A DNA stretch of 64,000 nucleotides, taken from assembly GCA_030803735.1 (NCBI GenBank), contig JAURUC010000001.1:2683501-2747500 (forward strand), written 5' to 3'. The position numbers and the translations under genes are program-made. This document shows, one piece after another, positions 51,843 through 61,656 of this stretch (the stretch's first letter is position 1; every line of letters begins with the position of its first letter). The notes below the pieces were generated by a model. It ran no database searches and was not told where the DNA came from. It worked only from the letters and a program-made list of their open reading frames with translations. The DNA is from Actinopolyspora lacussalsi. GTDB lineage: Bacteria; Actinomycetota; Actinomycetes; Mycobacteriales; Pseudonocardiaceae.

Positions 51843-54761
51843 ATGTCGCGCCCGACAGCGATCAGCCCGGAAGAGCAGGAACAAATAGCACGCAGGATCG
51901 GGGTCCTGCTGCTACAGGAGGCCCCCGAGGACTGGCAGCAGATAACCGTGGAATACCGCGCCACGGGTGAGTACCACGACCTGCTCGCGGAAGTGACCCT
52001 GCAGGACGGCGATAGCCGAGCGTGGGAGCCGCCGGAGGAACTCAACGGGATCTTCGGGCATCTCCGCGAGGGCATGTACCGGCCCGACGTCGGCACCTGG
52101 CTCAGCGCACTGTACACAGTGGAGCGTCCGTCGAGCTACCGCATCGACATCAACTTCGACGAGGAACCCCAGTGGCAACAGCCGCTGCCCGCCGAGGCCT
52201 ACGTCGACGAACTGAACCGCTACCCGCGCTCCGAGGACAACATCCCGGACTGGATGAACGCCAGGCTGGGGCGCCCCGCGCACACGGACACCGCGGCAGG
52301 TGAGCAGCAGGTACCGCCGAACGAGCCGGACTCCCCCACGCCGCCACCACCGGGCGCGGAAACCGCCGGAGTCGGGGACGAACCGGCCGAGCATCCCGGC
52401 CTGACCGTGGCCCGCGTGTTCGACGACGTCGACGAACAGGGGCGACCGCTGGTGCACGACAGGCCACCGCTCGCCCCCCAGGAGAGCGAGCCGCTGCGGC
52501 GTTACCTGGAGAACGCCCCGATCGTGCTGGCGGCCGAGTACAACATCGCCGACCGGTTGGACCCGAACCGGCCGGAGGCGATCCCGGACAGCTGGCACAG
52601 CGACGGTTCCTGGGTGTGGCCCACCGAGGTTCCCTACTACCTGGCGCAGTACGGCGTTCCGCCGCAACCCGAGCTGCTGCAGCACATCCGCTCCAACGGT
52701 TTCCGGTTCGGGGAGCTGGCACCCGGTGTGATGGAGGCGGCGGAGGAAGCCGCACGCGCCGCCGAAGAAGCCGAACAGGCGGCGGAGTTCGACACCGCTG
52801 AGCAGGACCTCGGCTACGAACAGCGGCTCGGCGAAGCGGCCGACGACCGCCCGACCGGCTCCACCGAGACCGTGACGGCGATGCCTGCGGAAGACCCACG
52901 CCCACCGGAGTCGTCCTTCGGCGAACACCCGGTGCACGGCGAGGGTGCGGGGCTGTACGACTACCCGGTGCTGGGGGATCCGAACGCCGGGACGCACACG
53001 CCCGCCATGCCGGAGCCGAACACCGGAACGTCGTTCGAGCACGACGACTCCCCCGAACCACGGGAGCACGAGGCCGACCTCGACAGCGGGAATCTCGACA
53101 GCGGAAACCTCACCGACGACGAACTCACCGGCGAGTACGGCAGCGAGCAACAGTCGGGGCCGGATCCGTTCGGCGAGGCGGTCACCGCTTCCCGGCACGG
53201 CATGACCGACGAGTCCGAGGAGAACCCAGAGATCATCTTCGGCCAGCTTCGGCAGCGACTCGACGAACTCGGGCTGGACACGGAGGAGTACCGGCTGGGG
53301 CAGCGCTCCGAGTCGGTGTGGTCGCTCTACGACGAGGGCGCTGACTGGGTGGTGACACCGCCCGGGACGAACGACGAGCCGATGCGGTTCGCGCGACCGG
53401 AGCAGGCCTGCGCCTACCTGCTGGGAAGCCTGCTGCTCAACGAGACCGACGAGCTGACGGGTTCGGCGCCGGAAACCGGGGCGCCGGCCGCGCCGGAGAA
53501 GACAGCGGGGGCGGAGACGGCGTCCGAGGAGATCGCGCCGGAAGAGACCGCGCCGGAGGGGACAGCGGCGGGTACTGCCGACCAGCCACTGTCCCCGGCG
53601 ACGCCACTCGACTCCGACACGCCGCTTGCCACCGATGGAATCTCCGCCGAACCAGCCGTGACCGATCACGCGGTGGCGGACGAGCCGCGACAGGCGGAGC
53701 CCGGGCCGCTCGGCGATCTCCCCAGGCGCGCTTCCGGTACGGAGAGTGGGAGCGCGACGGCTCAGGAGGGCAACTTCCTGTTCACCGCCACCGAGCAGTG
53801 GCAGGACGAACCGCACGAACCCGCGGCGGATTCGGCAGCGGAGGCACCGGCACCACCGTCGGAGGAGGAGCCCTCGCACCCGGCGACGGAACCCCCCGTC
53901 GGGGAGACACCCATCGGCGAAGGGGATCCCGGCGCGACCCCACCGCCGGGGCAGATGCCCCCGCCGTTGCCGAAGCGTCCTCCTCGCTCCGACCAGCCCG
54001 GCCCCGCCCCACAGCCCGGCGCTCCGGGACAGGCCGGCGCTCCGGGACAGGCCGGCCACTCCGGCCAGGTCGAGCCTCCGCAGTACCCGGCGGGACCGCC
54101 GTCGGCACCGCAGCCGAACCAGGGCGCACCCGGCCAGGAGGGACAGCGTCCGAGTCCGATGCCGCCGGGAGGGGCTCCGCCACCACCGGGAGCTCCGAAC
54201 CCCCCGCGACCGCAACAACCCGGTGTCCCCGGTGGAGCGATGGGCCAGCCCGCCCCCGGTGGGCACGGCCAACCGCCCAACGGCCAGATCCCCGGTGGAC
54301 AACCGCCCGGTGGGCAACCACAGGCACCGCCGAACGGACAGGTCCCCGGTGGACAGTCCCAGGCGGGCGCCGCACAGCAGGGGCGTCCCGGAACGGATCA
54401 GCCGATCCAGCCGTTGCGCGGCGAGCCACCGCTGACCCTTTACCGGAGCAGGCAGAACACGGTGCTGCAGCCGGGGACCGAGCTGGACCGGTTCGGTGAT
54501 CCGGACGGCAACGTCACGTACGCGATCCGCACGCCCTACAACCAGCGTTCGCTGCCACCGCAGTGGGCTACCCGGAACTACTTCGCCTACCGGGTGCAGC
54601 GGCCCGTGCAGGTGCTGTCCGGAACCGCTGTGCCGTGGTTCGAACAGCCCGGCGGTGGAACGGCCTACGTGCTGCCCGTCTCGGTCAACGAGCTGCTCGG
54701 CGACGGAACGCTGGTAGCACTGCAGGGCAACGAGGCCGCACTTCCTCCGATGGAAGGCTGA
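51843..54761 (+). CDS. TNT-domain (NAD glycohydrolase-type) protein with YezG-like N-terminus
   Basis: 972 aa. Residues 1-135 resemble YezG-type immunity domains (PEDWQQITVEYRATGEYHD; MYRPDVGTWLSALYTVERP; YRIDINFDEEP). About 300-700 is acidic and disordered around a small domain near 470-530. About 720-860 is Pro/Gly/Gln-rich. Residues 864-972 are a TNT domain, the NAD+ glycohydrolase fold of mycobacterial CpnT: LDRFG (883-885), RTPYNQRSLPP, YFAYRV, and WFEQPGGGTAYVLP with Q935. No signal peptide. GGAGG 9 nt upstream selects ATG 51843 over those at 51801 and 51834. No separate immunity gene adjoins. Confidence 0.8.
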   Translation: MSRPTAISPEEQEQIARRIGVLLLQEAPEDWQQITVEYRATGEYHDLLAEVTLQDGDSRAWEPPEELNGIFGHLREGMYRPDVGTWLSALYTVERPSSYRIDINFDEEPQWQQPLPAEAYVDELNRYPRSEDNIPDWMNARLGRPAHTDTAAGEQQVPPNEPDSPTPPPPGAETAGVGDEPAEHPGLTVARVFDDVDEQGRPLVHDRPPLAPQESEPLRRYLENAPIVLAAEYNIADRLDPNRPEAIPDSWHSDGSWVWPTEVPYYLAQYGVPPQPELLQHIRSNGFRFGELAPGVMEAAEEAARAAEEAEQAAEFDTAEQDLGYEQRLGEAADDRPTGSTETVTAMPAEDPRPPESSFGEHPVHGEGAGLYDYPVLGDPNAGTHTPAMPEPNTGTSFEHDDSPEPREHEADLDSGNLDSGNLTDDELTGEYGSEQQSGPDPFGEAVTASRHGMTDESEENPEIIFGQLRQRLDELGLDTEEYRLGQRSESVWSLYDEGADWVVTPPGTNDEPMRFARPEQACAYLLGSLLLNETDELTGSAPETGAPAAPEKTAGAETASEEIAPEETAPEGTAAGTADQPLSPATPLDSDTPLATDGISAEPAVTDHAVADEPRQAEPGPLGDLPRRASGTESGSATAQEGNFLFTATEQWQDEPHEPAADSAAEAPAPPSEEEPSHPATEPPVGETPIGEGDPGATPPPGQMPPPLPKRPPRSDQPGPAPQPGAPGQAGAPGQAGHSGQVEPPQYPAGPPSAPQPNQGAPGQEGQRPSPMPPGGAPPPPGAPNPPRPQQPGVPGGAMGQPAPGGHGQPPNGQIPGGQPPGGQPQAPPNGQVPGGQSQAGAAQQGRPGTDQPIQPLRGEPPLTLYRSRQNTVLQPGTELDRFGDPDGNVTYAIRTPYNQRSLPPQWATRNYFAYRVQRPVQVLSGTAVPWFEQPGGGTAYVLPVSVNELLGDGTLVALQGNEAALPPMEG

Positions 54762-54791
54762 CGCCGCGGTTCACGCGGTGTGACAGCGCTT

Positions 54792-54832
54792 CCGGTCGCC
54801 CGATCCACGGAGCCCGTGGGTCGGGCGACCGG
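54792..54832. terminator. Terminator between TNT-protein and universal stress genes
   Basis: Arms 54792-54810 and 54814-54832 are complementary over 19 bp with one G-U position and a 3-nt loop. It lies 31 bp after the TNT-protein stop and serves two convergent genes. Confidence 0.75.
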
Positions 54833-54922
54833 ATCGCTACCCGAGGTCGGGCCTCCCGGAGCGAGAGCCGGCGGGAGGTTCCGCCAAGCGCGTAACACGA
54901 GAACCCGACCGGAGAACTCCGC

Positions 54923-55393
54923 TCAGGGAACGACGACCACCGGCCGCACGGCCTCCACGACCAGCGTGGCCGGCACGGTGCCCAGCAGACCACCGCGTCT
55001 GCGGGAACGGCCCACCACGATGAGGTCGGCCCGGTACTGCTCGGCCACCTGCTCCAGGCCGACGGCGGGATCGCCGCGGTGGTGCACGAAGTCCCAGTCG
55101 ATGTCGACCCACTTCAGGTGGTTGACGATCTCCTGCTTGAGATCCTCCACTAGCCCTTCGGCGGCTTCGCTGGCCACCGCCACCCCCATAGGTGACCAGT
55201 AGGCGACTCCGCCGACCGCCTCGACGTAGACGAGCACCAGACGAGCTCGTTCCCGCCGTGCCAGCCCGGCCGCCCAGGCGGCGGCGTGAAAACTCGCCGG
55301 GCTGCCGTCGAGTCCCACGACTATGCCGCCCAGCCCGTCCTTGCCGATCTCGAAACTCGGCTCCGGATGTTCCTTGGAGTCGCCTTCGGCCAC
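54923..55393 (-). CDS. Universal stress protein (UspA family)
   Basis: 156 aa from GTG 55393. IVVGLDGSPASFHAAAWAAG is the first strand and nucleotide site, and LIVVGRSRRRGGLLGTVPAT holds the G-x2-G-x(9)-G-S/T-type ATP motif near the end. Cytosolic, commonly induced by hypoxia or stress in actinobacteria. The open frame reaches back to 55522 but the family length supports 55393. Confidence 0.85.
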   Translation of the reverse strand: MAEGDSKEHPEPSFEIGKDGLGGIVVGLDGSPASFHAAAWAAGLARRERARLVLVYVEAVGGVAYWSPMGVAVASEAAEGLVEDLKQEIVNHLKWVDIDWDFVHHRGDPAVGLEQVAEQYRADLIVVGRSRRRGGLLGTVPATLVVEAVRPVVVVP

Positions 55394-56087
55394 GCTTGGA
55401 TGGTAATTGCCGGACGCGCCCGGTTCGGCGCGGTGCGACACACTCGCGCGGCGGACCGGCCACCGCTGGGAGCGACACCGATCGATCGAAACGGTCACAA
55501 CTCCGACAGACCGGACGATCATGCGGAATCACGCGATATCCGCAGCGCAGGATACTGTCGTGCCGCGTGGGAAGCGCGATCGTGGCGCTGTCGCACGAGC
55601 CGCGAAGGAGAGTTCAGCGATCGCTCGACGGCGGGAACGGCATCGACGGCTCGCGCGAAACACCCGGAACCACGGTGTGGGCGACCACCCACGGCGCCCG
55701 GAACGGCGACAGGACTACCGAGGAAGTGGGGAAAAACACACCCGATCTGGTGCGGTGTGGCCACCCCGATGTACTCCCCGCGGCCGAGACGAGTTCGGCA
55801 CGGGCCCCGCGCGGAGACACGAAGAGAGAAAAATGTCCACTGTGGACGGATCGCCACGAACACCCCGGCAGTCGTGACGATCCGCCCCGCGGAACGGCGA
55901 CACCCCGACGGAGACGAGCTCTCGCGTGCACGCACCGGGCTCCCGCTGCCCGGCACCGCGGTCACGCGAGGGAGGCGTTCCGCTCGCCTCGTGTCGAAAC
56001 ACGACACCGCGTCGTGGCGGTGGCCGACCCCCGACGCCGGCCACCCGTCACCGCGTTCGAACCGACCACGTTGGAACCACCCCGCGA

Positions 56088-56103
56088 TCGAACCTCTGTT
56101 CGA
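56088..56103. promoter_or_regulatory. LexA (SOS) box match
   Basis: TCGAAC-CTCT-GTTCGA is an exact match to the actinobacterial LexA consensus TCGAAC(N4)GTTCGA. The nearest start downstream is the NmrA-like gene at 56334, about 230 bp away. Confidence 0.55.
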
Positions 56104-56159
56104 ACGACTCCAGTAAATCGCGCCCGAAGCACCACGTCAATACATTCATTCGAACAGGT

Positions 56160-56180
56160 GATCGAACAGCCTGTTCGATC
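56160..56180. promoter_or_regulatory. Palindrome near the NmrA-like promoter
   Basis: GATCGAACAG-C-CTGTTCGATC, a perfect 10-1-10 inverted repeat. A further CGAACAG half-site precedes it at 56151. The 5-nt spacing between TCGAAC and GTTCGA differs from an SOS box, so another regulator may bind. Confidence 0.5.
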
Positions 56181-56333
56181 GTGCGGCCGTCGAGCGCGCG
56201 GCGGTCGAGAGTGGAGCCGTCGGGTGTGCGGCCCGGGGAGCCTGGTTTTCCGCGCCGGAAGAAGGTATGGAGTACGGCAGACGTGCATCGCACCGCACGA
56301 GCGACGAGAGCGGCACCGGAAGGCGGGAGGAAC

Positions 56334-57251
56334 ATGCCCGAATCGGACAACTACCTGGTGATCGGTTCCAGCGGCTTCCAGGGAGCCGCCGTGGCGCGGG
56401 CGCTGCTGACGGCGGGCCACCGGGTTCGCGGTTTCGCACGGGGCACGGGCACGCCGGCTCCGCGAGCTCCCGAGCCGGCAACCGTCCACGGCGATCTGGC
56501 CGATCCGGACAGTGTCCGCGAGGCCTTCCGCGACGTCACCCACGCCGCGGTGCAACTCCCGCTGCACTTCGACGCACGACTGATCGCGACCTACGCGCAC
56601 AACGTCGTGACAGCGGCCCGCGAGGCGAACGTCCGTCGGCTCGTCTACAACACCAACACCCCGGTTCCGGACACCGACACCTCGTACGCGGCCTACGACA
56701 CCAGGCGGATCGCGGAGGCGATTCTCCGCGACAGCGGACTACCCGTGGTCACCCTGCGCCCGCCGGTGTACCTGGACAACACGTTCAGCCCCTGGAACGG
56801 TCCCGAACTGGCCGGGGAGGGCGTACTGTCCTATCCGCTGCCCGCCGACCTGCGGGTCTCCTGGCTGTCACACGACGACCTCGCCGCGGCCACGGTCGCC
56901 GCGCTGCACCGCGAGGGCCTGGAGCGGGCCACGCTGCGCATCGGCGGACCGGAAGCGGTCACCGGTGCCGAGCTCGCCGAGGAGTTCTCCAGGGGAATGG
57001 GCCGACCGATCGCCTTCCGGCCGCAGGAGGTCGGCGAGTTCGAGAGCAGGCTCGGCCGGGTGATCGGCCCGGAGGCCGCTTCCGGTGTCGGCGGTATCTA
57101 CCACTGGCTGGCCGAGGAACCGGATACGGAGCTGTTCGTCGCCGATCACGACACCGTGCGACGCGAGCTCGGGATCACCACGACACCGATCGCCCGGTGG
57201 GTCGCCGCCCAGCCCTGGCACGTCTGGCTCCAGGGGGCCGGCACATCCTGA
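56334..57251 (+). CDS. NmrA/atypical SDR family NAD(P)-binding protein
   Basis: 305 aa. The dinucleotide motif VIGSSGFQGAAV has G11, G14 and G17. R-G-F-A-R after the second strand favours NADP(H). VYNTNTPVPDTDT and LRPPVYLDNTF fit NmrA-like extended SDRs, which lack the usual Y-x3-K triad and act as redox sensors or reductases. GGGAGG precedes ATG 56334. Two palindromes upstream suggest tight regulation. Confidence 0.8.
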   Translation: MPESDNYLVIGSSGFQGAAVARALLTAGHRVRGFARGTGTPAPRAPEPATVHGDLADPDSVREAFRDVTHAAVQLPLHFDARLIATYAHNVVTAAREANVRRLVYNTNTPVPDTDTSYAAYDTRRIAEAILRDSGLPVVTLRPPVYLDNTFSPWNGPELAGEGVLSYPLPADLRVSWLSHDDLAAATVAALHREGLERATLRIGGPEAVTGAELAEEFSRGMGRPIAFRPQEVGEFESRLGRVIGPEAASGVGGIYHWLAEEPDTELFVADHDTVRRELGITTTPIARWVAAQPWHVWLQGAGTS

Positions 57252-57449
57252 CAGCGGGGGTTTCGACTTCGGAAAATCCCGATTCCGTCGGGAACGGCCG
57301 CGAGAGTGGGCGAGAGCGAGTTCGGGCCGAGGAGCGGGTTCCGCTCCGGACGAGTTCGACGACCTCCGAGTTCTCGCCCCTCGGCGCTGTCGGGACCGGC
57401 TCGACCCCGGTGCTGACCAGGCCCCGACAGCGGCGGAGGAAAGGACGCG

Positions 57450-59621
57450 TCAGTGCGCGAAGTGCCTGGTCCCGGTCAGGTACAGCGGAACACCCGCGGC
57501 CCGGGCCGCCTCGGTGACCTCCTCGTCCCGCACCGAACCACCCGGCTGCACGACCGCACGCACCCCGGCGTCCAGCAGCACTTGGAGGCCATCGGGGAAC
57601 GGGAAGAACGCGTCCGAGGCCGCCACCGAACCGGCGGCGCGTTCCCCGGAGCGGGAAACCGCCAGCCGAGCCGAGTCCACCCGGTTGACCTGTCCCATCC
57701 CGACACCGACCGTGGCCTCGTCGTCGGCCAGCAGGATGGCGTTCGACTTGACCGCTCGACAGGTGCGCCAGGCGAACTCCAGATCCCGCAGCGTGGCCTC
57801 GTCGACGGGGTCACCGCAGGCGAGTGTCCAGTTCGACGGGTCGTCGCCGTCGGCGTCGATCTCGTCGGCTCCCTGCATCAGCAGTCCGCCCGAGATGGCC
57901 CGCATCTCGACACGCCCCGACTGCGGCGGCTGCGCGGTCAGGATGCGCACGTTCTTCTTGCGCTGCAGCACTTCGAGGGCGCCCTCGGCGTAGCCGGGAG
58001 CGACCACCACCTCGGTGAAGACCTCGGCGATCTGCTCGGCCATGCCCACCGAGACCTCCCGGTTGCTGGCGATCACACCACCGAAGGCGCTGACGGGGTC
58101 GCACTGGTGCGCCTTGCGGTGCGCCTCGGCCACATCACCCGCGTCGGAAACCGCGATACCGCACGGATTGGCGTGCTTGACCACCGCCACGCAGGTCCGC
58201 CGGTGATCGTGGGCGGCGCGCCACGCCGCGTCGGCGTCCACGTAGTTGTTGTAGGACATCTCCTTGCCGTGCAACTGCGCCGCGGCGGCGAGCCCGACGG
58301 CCTCGCCACCGGAGACGTACAGTGCCGCGGGCTGGTGCGGGTTCTCGCCGTAACGCAACGCGCTGCGGCGTTCCCACGTCTCACCAGCCCAGCCGGGGAA
58401 GGTCTCGCCCTCGGGGGCGGTGCGGCCGGTCATCCAGCCGGCGACGGCTACGTCGTAGGAGGCGGTGTGCCGGAACGCGGCCGCCGCGAGCTCGGCGCGC
58501 TCCGTCTCGTCGAAACCGCCCGCGCGAACCCGCTCGACCACCCACTCGTAGTTGTTCGGATCGACCACCACGGTCGTGTTCGCGTGGTTCTTGGCCGCTG
58601 CCCGCACCATCGCCGGGCCACCGATGTCGATGTTCTCCACTACCTCCTCCGGCTCCGCGCCGGAGGCGACCGTGCGGTTGAACGGATAGAGGTTGACCAC
58701 CAGCAGATCGAAGGCGGCGATGTCGAGCTCGGCGAGCTGTTCGACGTGCTCCTGCTTGCGCTGATCGGCCAGCAGCCCGGCATGCACCCTGGGGTGCAGG
58801 GTTTTCACCCGGCCGTCCAGGGCCTCCGGAAAACCGGTGAGCTCCTCCACCGGCGTAACCGGAACCCCGGCGGCCGAGATGGTCCGCGCGGTGCCCCCGG
58901 TGGAGACGATCTCCACACCGGCCGCGTGCAGCCCCGTGGCCAGCTCAAGCAGGCCGGCCTTGTCCGAAACACCGATCAACGCGCGATGCACGGCTCGCCG
59001 TTGTTGCCCCGAGTTAGCGGTCACCCCGATACTCACCTTTCGTCCCCGCACGGTCCAACCGTGCACTGCCAGCCGTTCCAGCGTTCGCACCAGCGTTCGC
59101 CGCTCCACGGCCTTGATCCGCTCGTGCAGGCTCTCCTCATCGTCATCGGGCAACACCTCGACCGCCTGCTGCGCCAGGATCGGACCGGTATCCACCCCCT
59201 CGTCGACGACGAAGAGGGTACAGCCGGTCACCCGGACGCCGTAGTCCAGTGCGTCCCGCACCCCGTGCATTCCCGGGAACGACGGCAACAGCGCCGGATG
59301 GCTGTTGAGGTAGCGTCCGCCGAACCGAGCCAGGAACTCGGGGCCGACGAGTTTCATGAACCCCGCGGAGACCACGAGATCCGGCTCGTGAGCGGCGCAC
59401 TCCTCGGCCAGTGCCCGATCCCAGTCCTGGCGACTCGAAAACTCCGGGAGTCGGCAGGTGAAGGTGGGGATTCCGGCGCTCTCGGCACGCTGCGATCCCG
59501 TGATACCGGGGCGATCCGCCCCCACAGCCACGATCCGAACGGGATAGTCCGGATCGGCGGTGGCGTCCAGCAGCGCCTGCAGCAGACTGCCGGATCCGGA
59601 GACCAGCACGACCACGCGCAC
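57450..59621 (-). CDS. purNH: PurN-PurH fusion: GAR transformylase + AICAR transformylase/IMP cyclohydrolase
   Basis: 723 aa joining two purine enzymes. Residues 1-199 are PurN with N106, H108 and D144 ([27 protein letters not shown]). From about residue 200 the chain is PurH: IMP cyclohydrolase part ([28 protein letters not shown]) then AICAR transformylase ([25 protein letters not shown]). The join is at 59024-59027, a run of four G on the coding strand; with three, PurN would stop at TGA overlapping a PurH GTG start, the usual coupled arrangement. Either a true fusion or a one-base sequence error. Start GTG 59621. Confidence 0.9.
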   Translation of the reverse strand: MRVVVLVSGSGSLLQALLDATADPDYPVRIVAVGADRPGITGSQRAESAGIPTFTCRLPEFSSRQDWDRALAEECAAHEPDLVVSAGFMKLVGPEFLARFGGRYLNSHPALLPSFPGMHGVRDALDYGVRVTGCTLFVVDEGVDTGPILAQQAVEVLPDDDEESLHERIKAVERRTLVRTLERLAVHGWTVRGRKVSIGVTANSGQQRRAVHRALIGVSDKAGLLELATGLHAAGVEIVSTGGTARTISAAGVPVTPVEELTGFPEALDGRVKTLHPRVHAGLLADQRKQEHVEQLAELDIAAFDLLVVNLYPFNRTVASGAEPEEVVENIDIGGPAMVRAAAKNHANTTVVVDPNNYEWVVERVRAGGFDETERAELAAAAFRHTASYDVAVAGWMTGRTAPEGETFPGWAGETWERRSALRYGENPHQPAALYVSGGEAVGLAAAAQLHGKEMSYNNYVDADAAWRAAHDHRRTCVAVVKHANPCGIAVSDAGDVAEAHRKAHQCDPVSAFGGVIASNREVSVGMAEQIAEVFTEVVVAPGYAEGALEVLQRKKNVRILTAQPPQSGRVEMRAISGGLLMQGADEIDADGDDPSNWTLACGDPVDEATLRDLEFAWRTCRAVKSNAILLADDEATVGVGMGQVNRVDSARLAVSRSGERAAGSVAASDAFFPFPDGLQVLLDAGVRAVVQPGGSVRDEEVTEAARAAGVPLYLTGTRHFAH

Positions 59622-59949
59622 TGGCCTCGACGGTCGGAAACTTCTGACCGGGGACTGTGTTTCCGTCGAACTGTCGTGTTCCGCGGCGGTTGGGAGTGGG
59701 GCGCTCAGTGTGCACTCCTGATGACGGCCTGATGGATGTCGCGCTGACGAAATGTCACCCGCAGACTAGGCGCACCGTCCACGATCACGACCGGCAGGTC
59801 CCGATACGAGTGGCTCAGCACTCAGGATTCGAGCACGAGTTGTGCAAAGCCGTGCGAACAGCGACACCACCGGTACCCCGGAACGCGTTCCGTTCTGCCT
59901 TGAACTGGGGTTTCGTCGCAGGCCGTCCGGAAGCGAGCCGGAGTTCCGG
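59622..59949. other. Spacer between DUF6350 gene and purN part
   Basis: About 328 bp, both flanking genes on the minus strand. It probably carries a promoter for purNH. No riboswitch or terminator was recognised. Confidence 0.4.
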
Positions 59950-61509
59950 TCATCCCGACTGCTGGGAGGACAGCGCGGAAAACTCCCGCTCCCGCTGTCC
60001 CTCGGCTTCGAGCAGCTCCCCCTCCTGTCGTGGGAAGTCCTGCCACTGGTCCTCCCGCTGCTCCGGTACCCACGGTTCGGACGAAGTTCCGAGATCATCA
60101 GCGGCGGATTCGGCGATCTCCCCGCCGTCCTCCGCTTGCCCGCCGTCCTCCGCTTGCCCGCCGTCCTCCGCTTGTTCGTCGTCCGGGAACCGTTCGTCCT
60201 CGGCTGTCGGATCCCCGCCGGTCAAGTCCTCAGCGCTCGAGTCCTCAGCGGCCGGATCCCCGCCGGTCTTCGAATCCGCCTCGACGAGCCACGCGTCGGT
60301 CCCGGAGCCGGACGAAAGATCGGCGTCGTCGACGAGGTCGGTGTCACGTCGTCCGACCAGCCGGGAGGTCACCAGGGCAGGGACCGCCAGCCAGGCGAAG
60401 GTGGTGGCGGCCAACAACAACGGACGCAGTGAGAGCGGGCCGTACTCGCCGCCGAAGCGGCCTCCGGAGAGCACAGCGGGCACCGAGACCACCAGTGTGG
60501 TGACCAGTACGGCCAGCAGCACCAGGTGTTGCCTGTCCCGGCTCCGCTCGGCCAGGTTCCTGCAGCTGTGCCCCAGCAGCACACCCAGCGCCACTGGTAG
60601 GAGGAAGACCACGGGCGTCCAGCTCGGCAGCCCGGACGGCGGAACGACGGCGAACACCGGCAGTTCGGGTGGCAACGTGTCCGTCGCCGTTCGGAACGGC
60701 GTGCTCACCGAGGCACCGAACGAAACACCGGCTCCGGTAACGAACGCCCAGCACCCCAGGATGGCGTTCGGCAGGTACAGCAACGCGAGCAGCACGGCAC
60801 CCGCGGCGTCCCCGAGGCCGGCCAGCTCGACCGACCGCTCGTACAACCGCGGCAGTGCGAGCAGCACGGCCGCCCCGCACACCGCCGCTCCGCTGCCGAT
60901 CACAGCGGCGGTACCCAGCAGTCCCTTGCGCACGGCACGCCAGGCGTCGGACGGGACGTACTGCCAGAGTTGGTAGAGCATTCCACAACGGTCGGCGAGT
61001 CCCACGGTGGCGGCGCAGGCGGCGACCAGGCCGCAGCAGCAGAATGCCTGCCAGGGGCGGGCCTGCACCGGAACCTGCGTTCCGGTCAGCGTGATCGCCA
61101 GCACCATGCCGAACACCGCGTGGCTCAGCGACATGACCAGCACCACCGGCAGCGCCTGCTCCGGTTTGCGCAGCCGGTTGCGCCGCGCCACCCGACGCGA
61201 CGCGCGGGAGACGAGCAGAACGCAGAGCAGGGTCGGTAACAGCGGTAACGCGCTGAGCGGAGCTCCGGTGATCAGCAGTGGCACCTGGAACGCGGTCAAC
61301 CATCCGGGAATCGCCGCCAGCAGCACACCGGCCGGGACGAACTCGGCGTCCGCGGCCGTGGAAACCACGAACGCCAGCAACGCGGCGACGAGCAGGTAGC
61401 AGGTCAGTATCACCGAAAGCGCGGAGAGGAGTGCCCCGCTGATCACGCGGCACCACTGCCGAGTCGAGGACTCGGCGGTTTCGACCGTGGGGGACTCGAG
61501 TGCCGTCAC
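59950..61509 (-). CDS. DUF6350 family membrane protein
   Basis: 519 aa. About ten membrane segments span residues 20-400; the C-terminal 120 residues are acidic and disordered. Position between DUF5336/sucD and purN is conserved for DUF6350 (PerM-like) proteins in actinobacteria. The tail has a six-residue repeat QAEDGG three times, from 18-bp DNA repeats at about 60117-60176, and a duplicated GGDPxAED motif. The role is unknown, possibly cell-envelope stability. Confidence 0.82.
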   Translation of the reverse strand: MTALESPTVETAESSTRQWCRVISGALLSALSVILTCYLLVAALLAFVVSTAADAEFVPAGVLLAAIPGWLTAFQVPLLITGAPLSALPLLPTLLCVLLVSRASRRVARRNRLRKPEQALPVVLVMSLSHAVFGMVLAITLTGTQVPVQARPWQAFCCCGLVAACAATVGLADRCGMLYQLWQYVPSDAWRAVRKGLLGTAAVIGSGAAVCGAAVLLALPRLYERSVELAGLGDAAGAVLLALLYLPNAILGCWAFVTGAGVSFGASVSTPFRTATDTLPPELPVFAVVPPSGLPSWTPVVFLLPVALGVLLGHSCRNLAERSRDRQHLVLLAVLVTTLVVSVPAVLSGGRFGGEYGPLSLRPLLLAATTFAWLAVPALVTSRLVGRRDTDLVDDADLSSGSGTDAWLVEADSKTGGDPAAEDSSAEDLTGGDPTAEDERFPDDEQAEDGGQAEDGGQAEDGGEIAESAADDLGTSSEPWVPEQREDQWQDFPRQEGELLEAEGQREREFSALSSQQSG

Positions 61510-61656
61510 GCGGTCGAATGTGACAGCGTGCCGGGCCTCTCGAAGTCACGACGCGCCGCTTGCTCACTCTTTCGGGCGACTGCCGCGAGTCACGAGCACT
61601 CGCGGTTCACCGCCCGCCGAGACCCTACCGGCGGGCGGCGAGAAACCAACAGCTGC

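Larger units (their letters stand above)
55394..56333. other. Long non-coding region upstream of the NmrA-like gene
   Basis: About 940 bp between divergent genes. It contains an SOS-box match at 56088-56103 and a 21-bp palindrome at 56160-56180. GTCCAC-T-GTGGAC near 55845 is another short palindrome. Open frames have no recognisable domain. Confidence 0.5.

Noticed and set aside
51912..54317. An 801-codon minus-strand open frame
   Set aside because: Antisense shadow of the TNT-domain protein; repetitive Arg/Gly/Val composition with no recognisable domain.
56160..56180. Second SOS box
   Set aside because: The half-sites TCGAAC and GTTCGA are five bases apart rather than four, so it is kept as an unassigned palindrome.
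57453..59732. A 759-codon plus-strand open frame
   Set aside because: Antisense shadow of the purNH gene.
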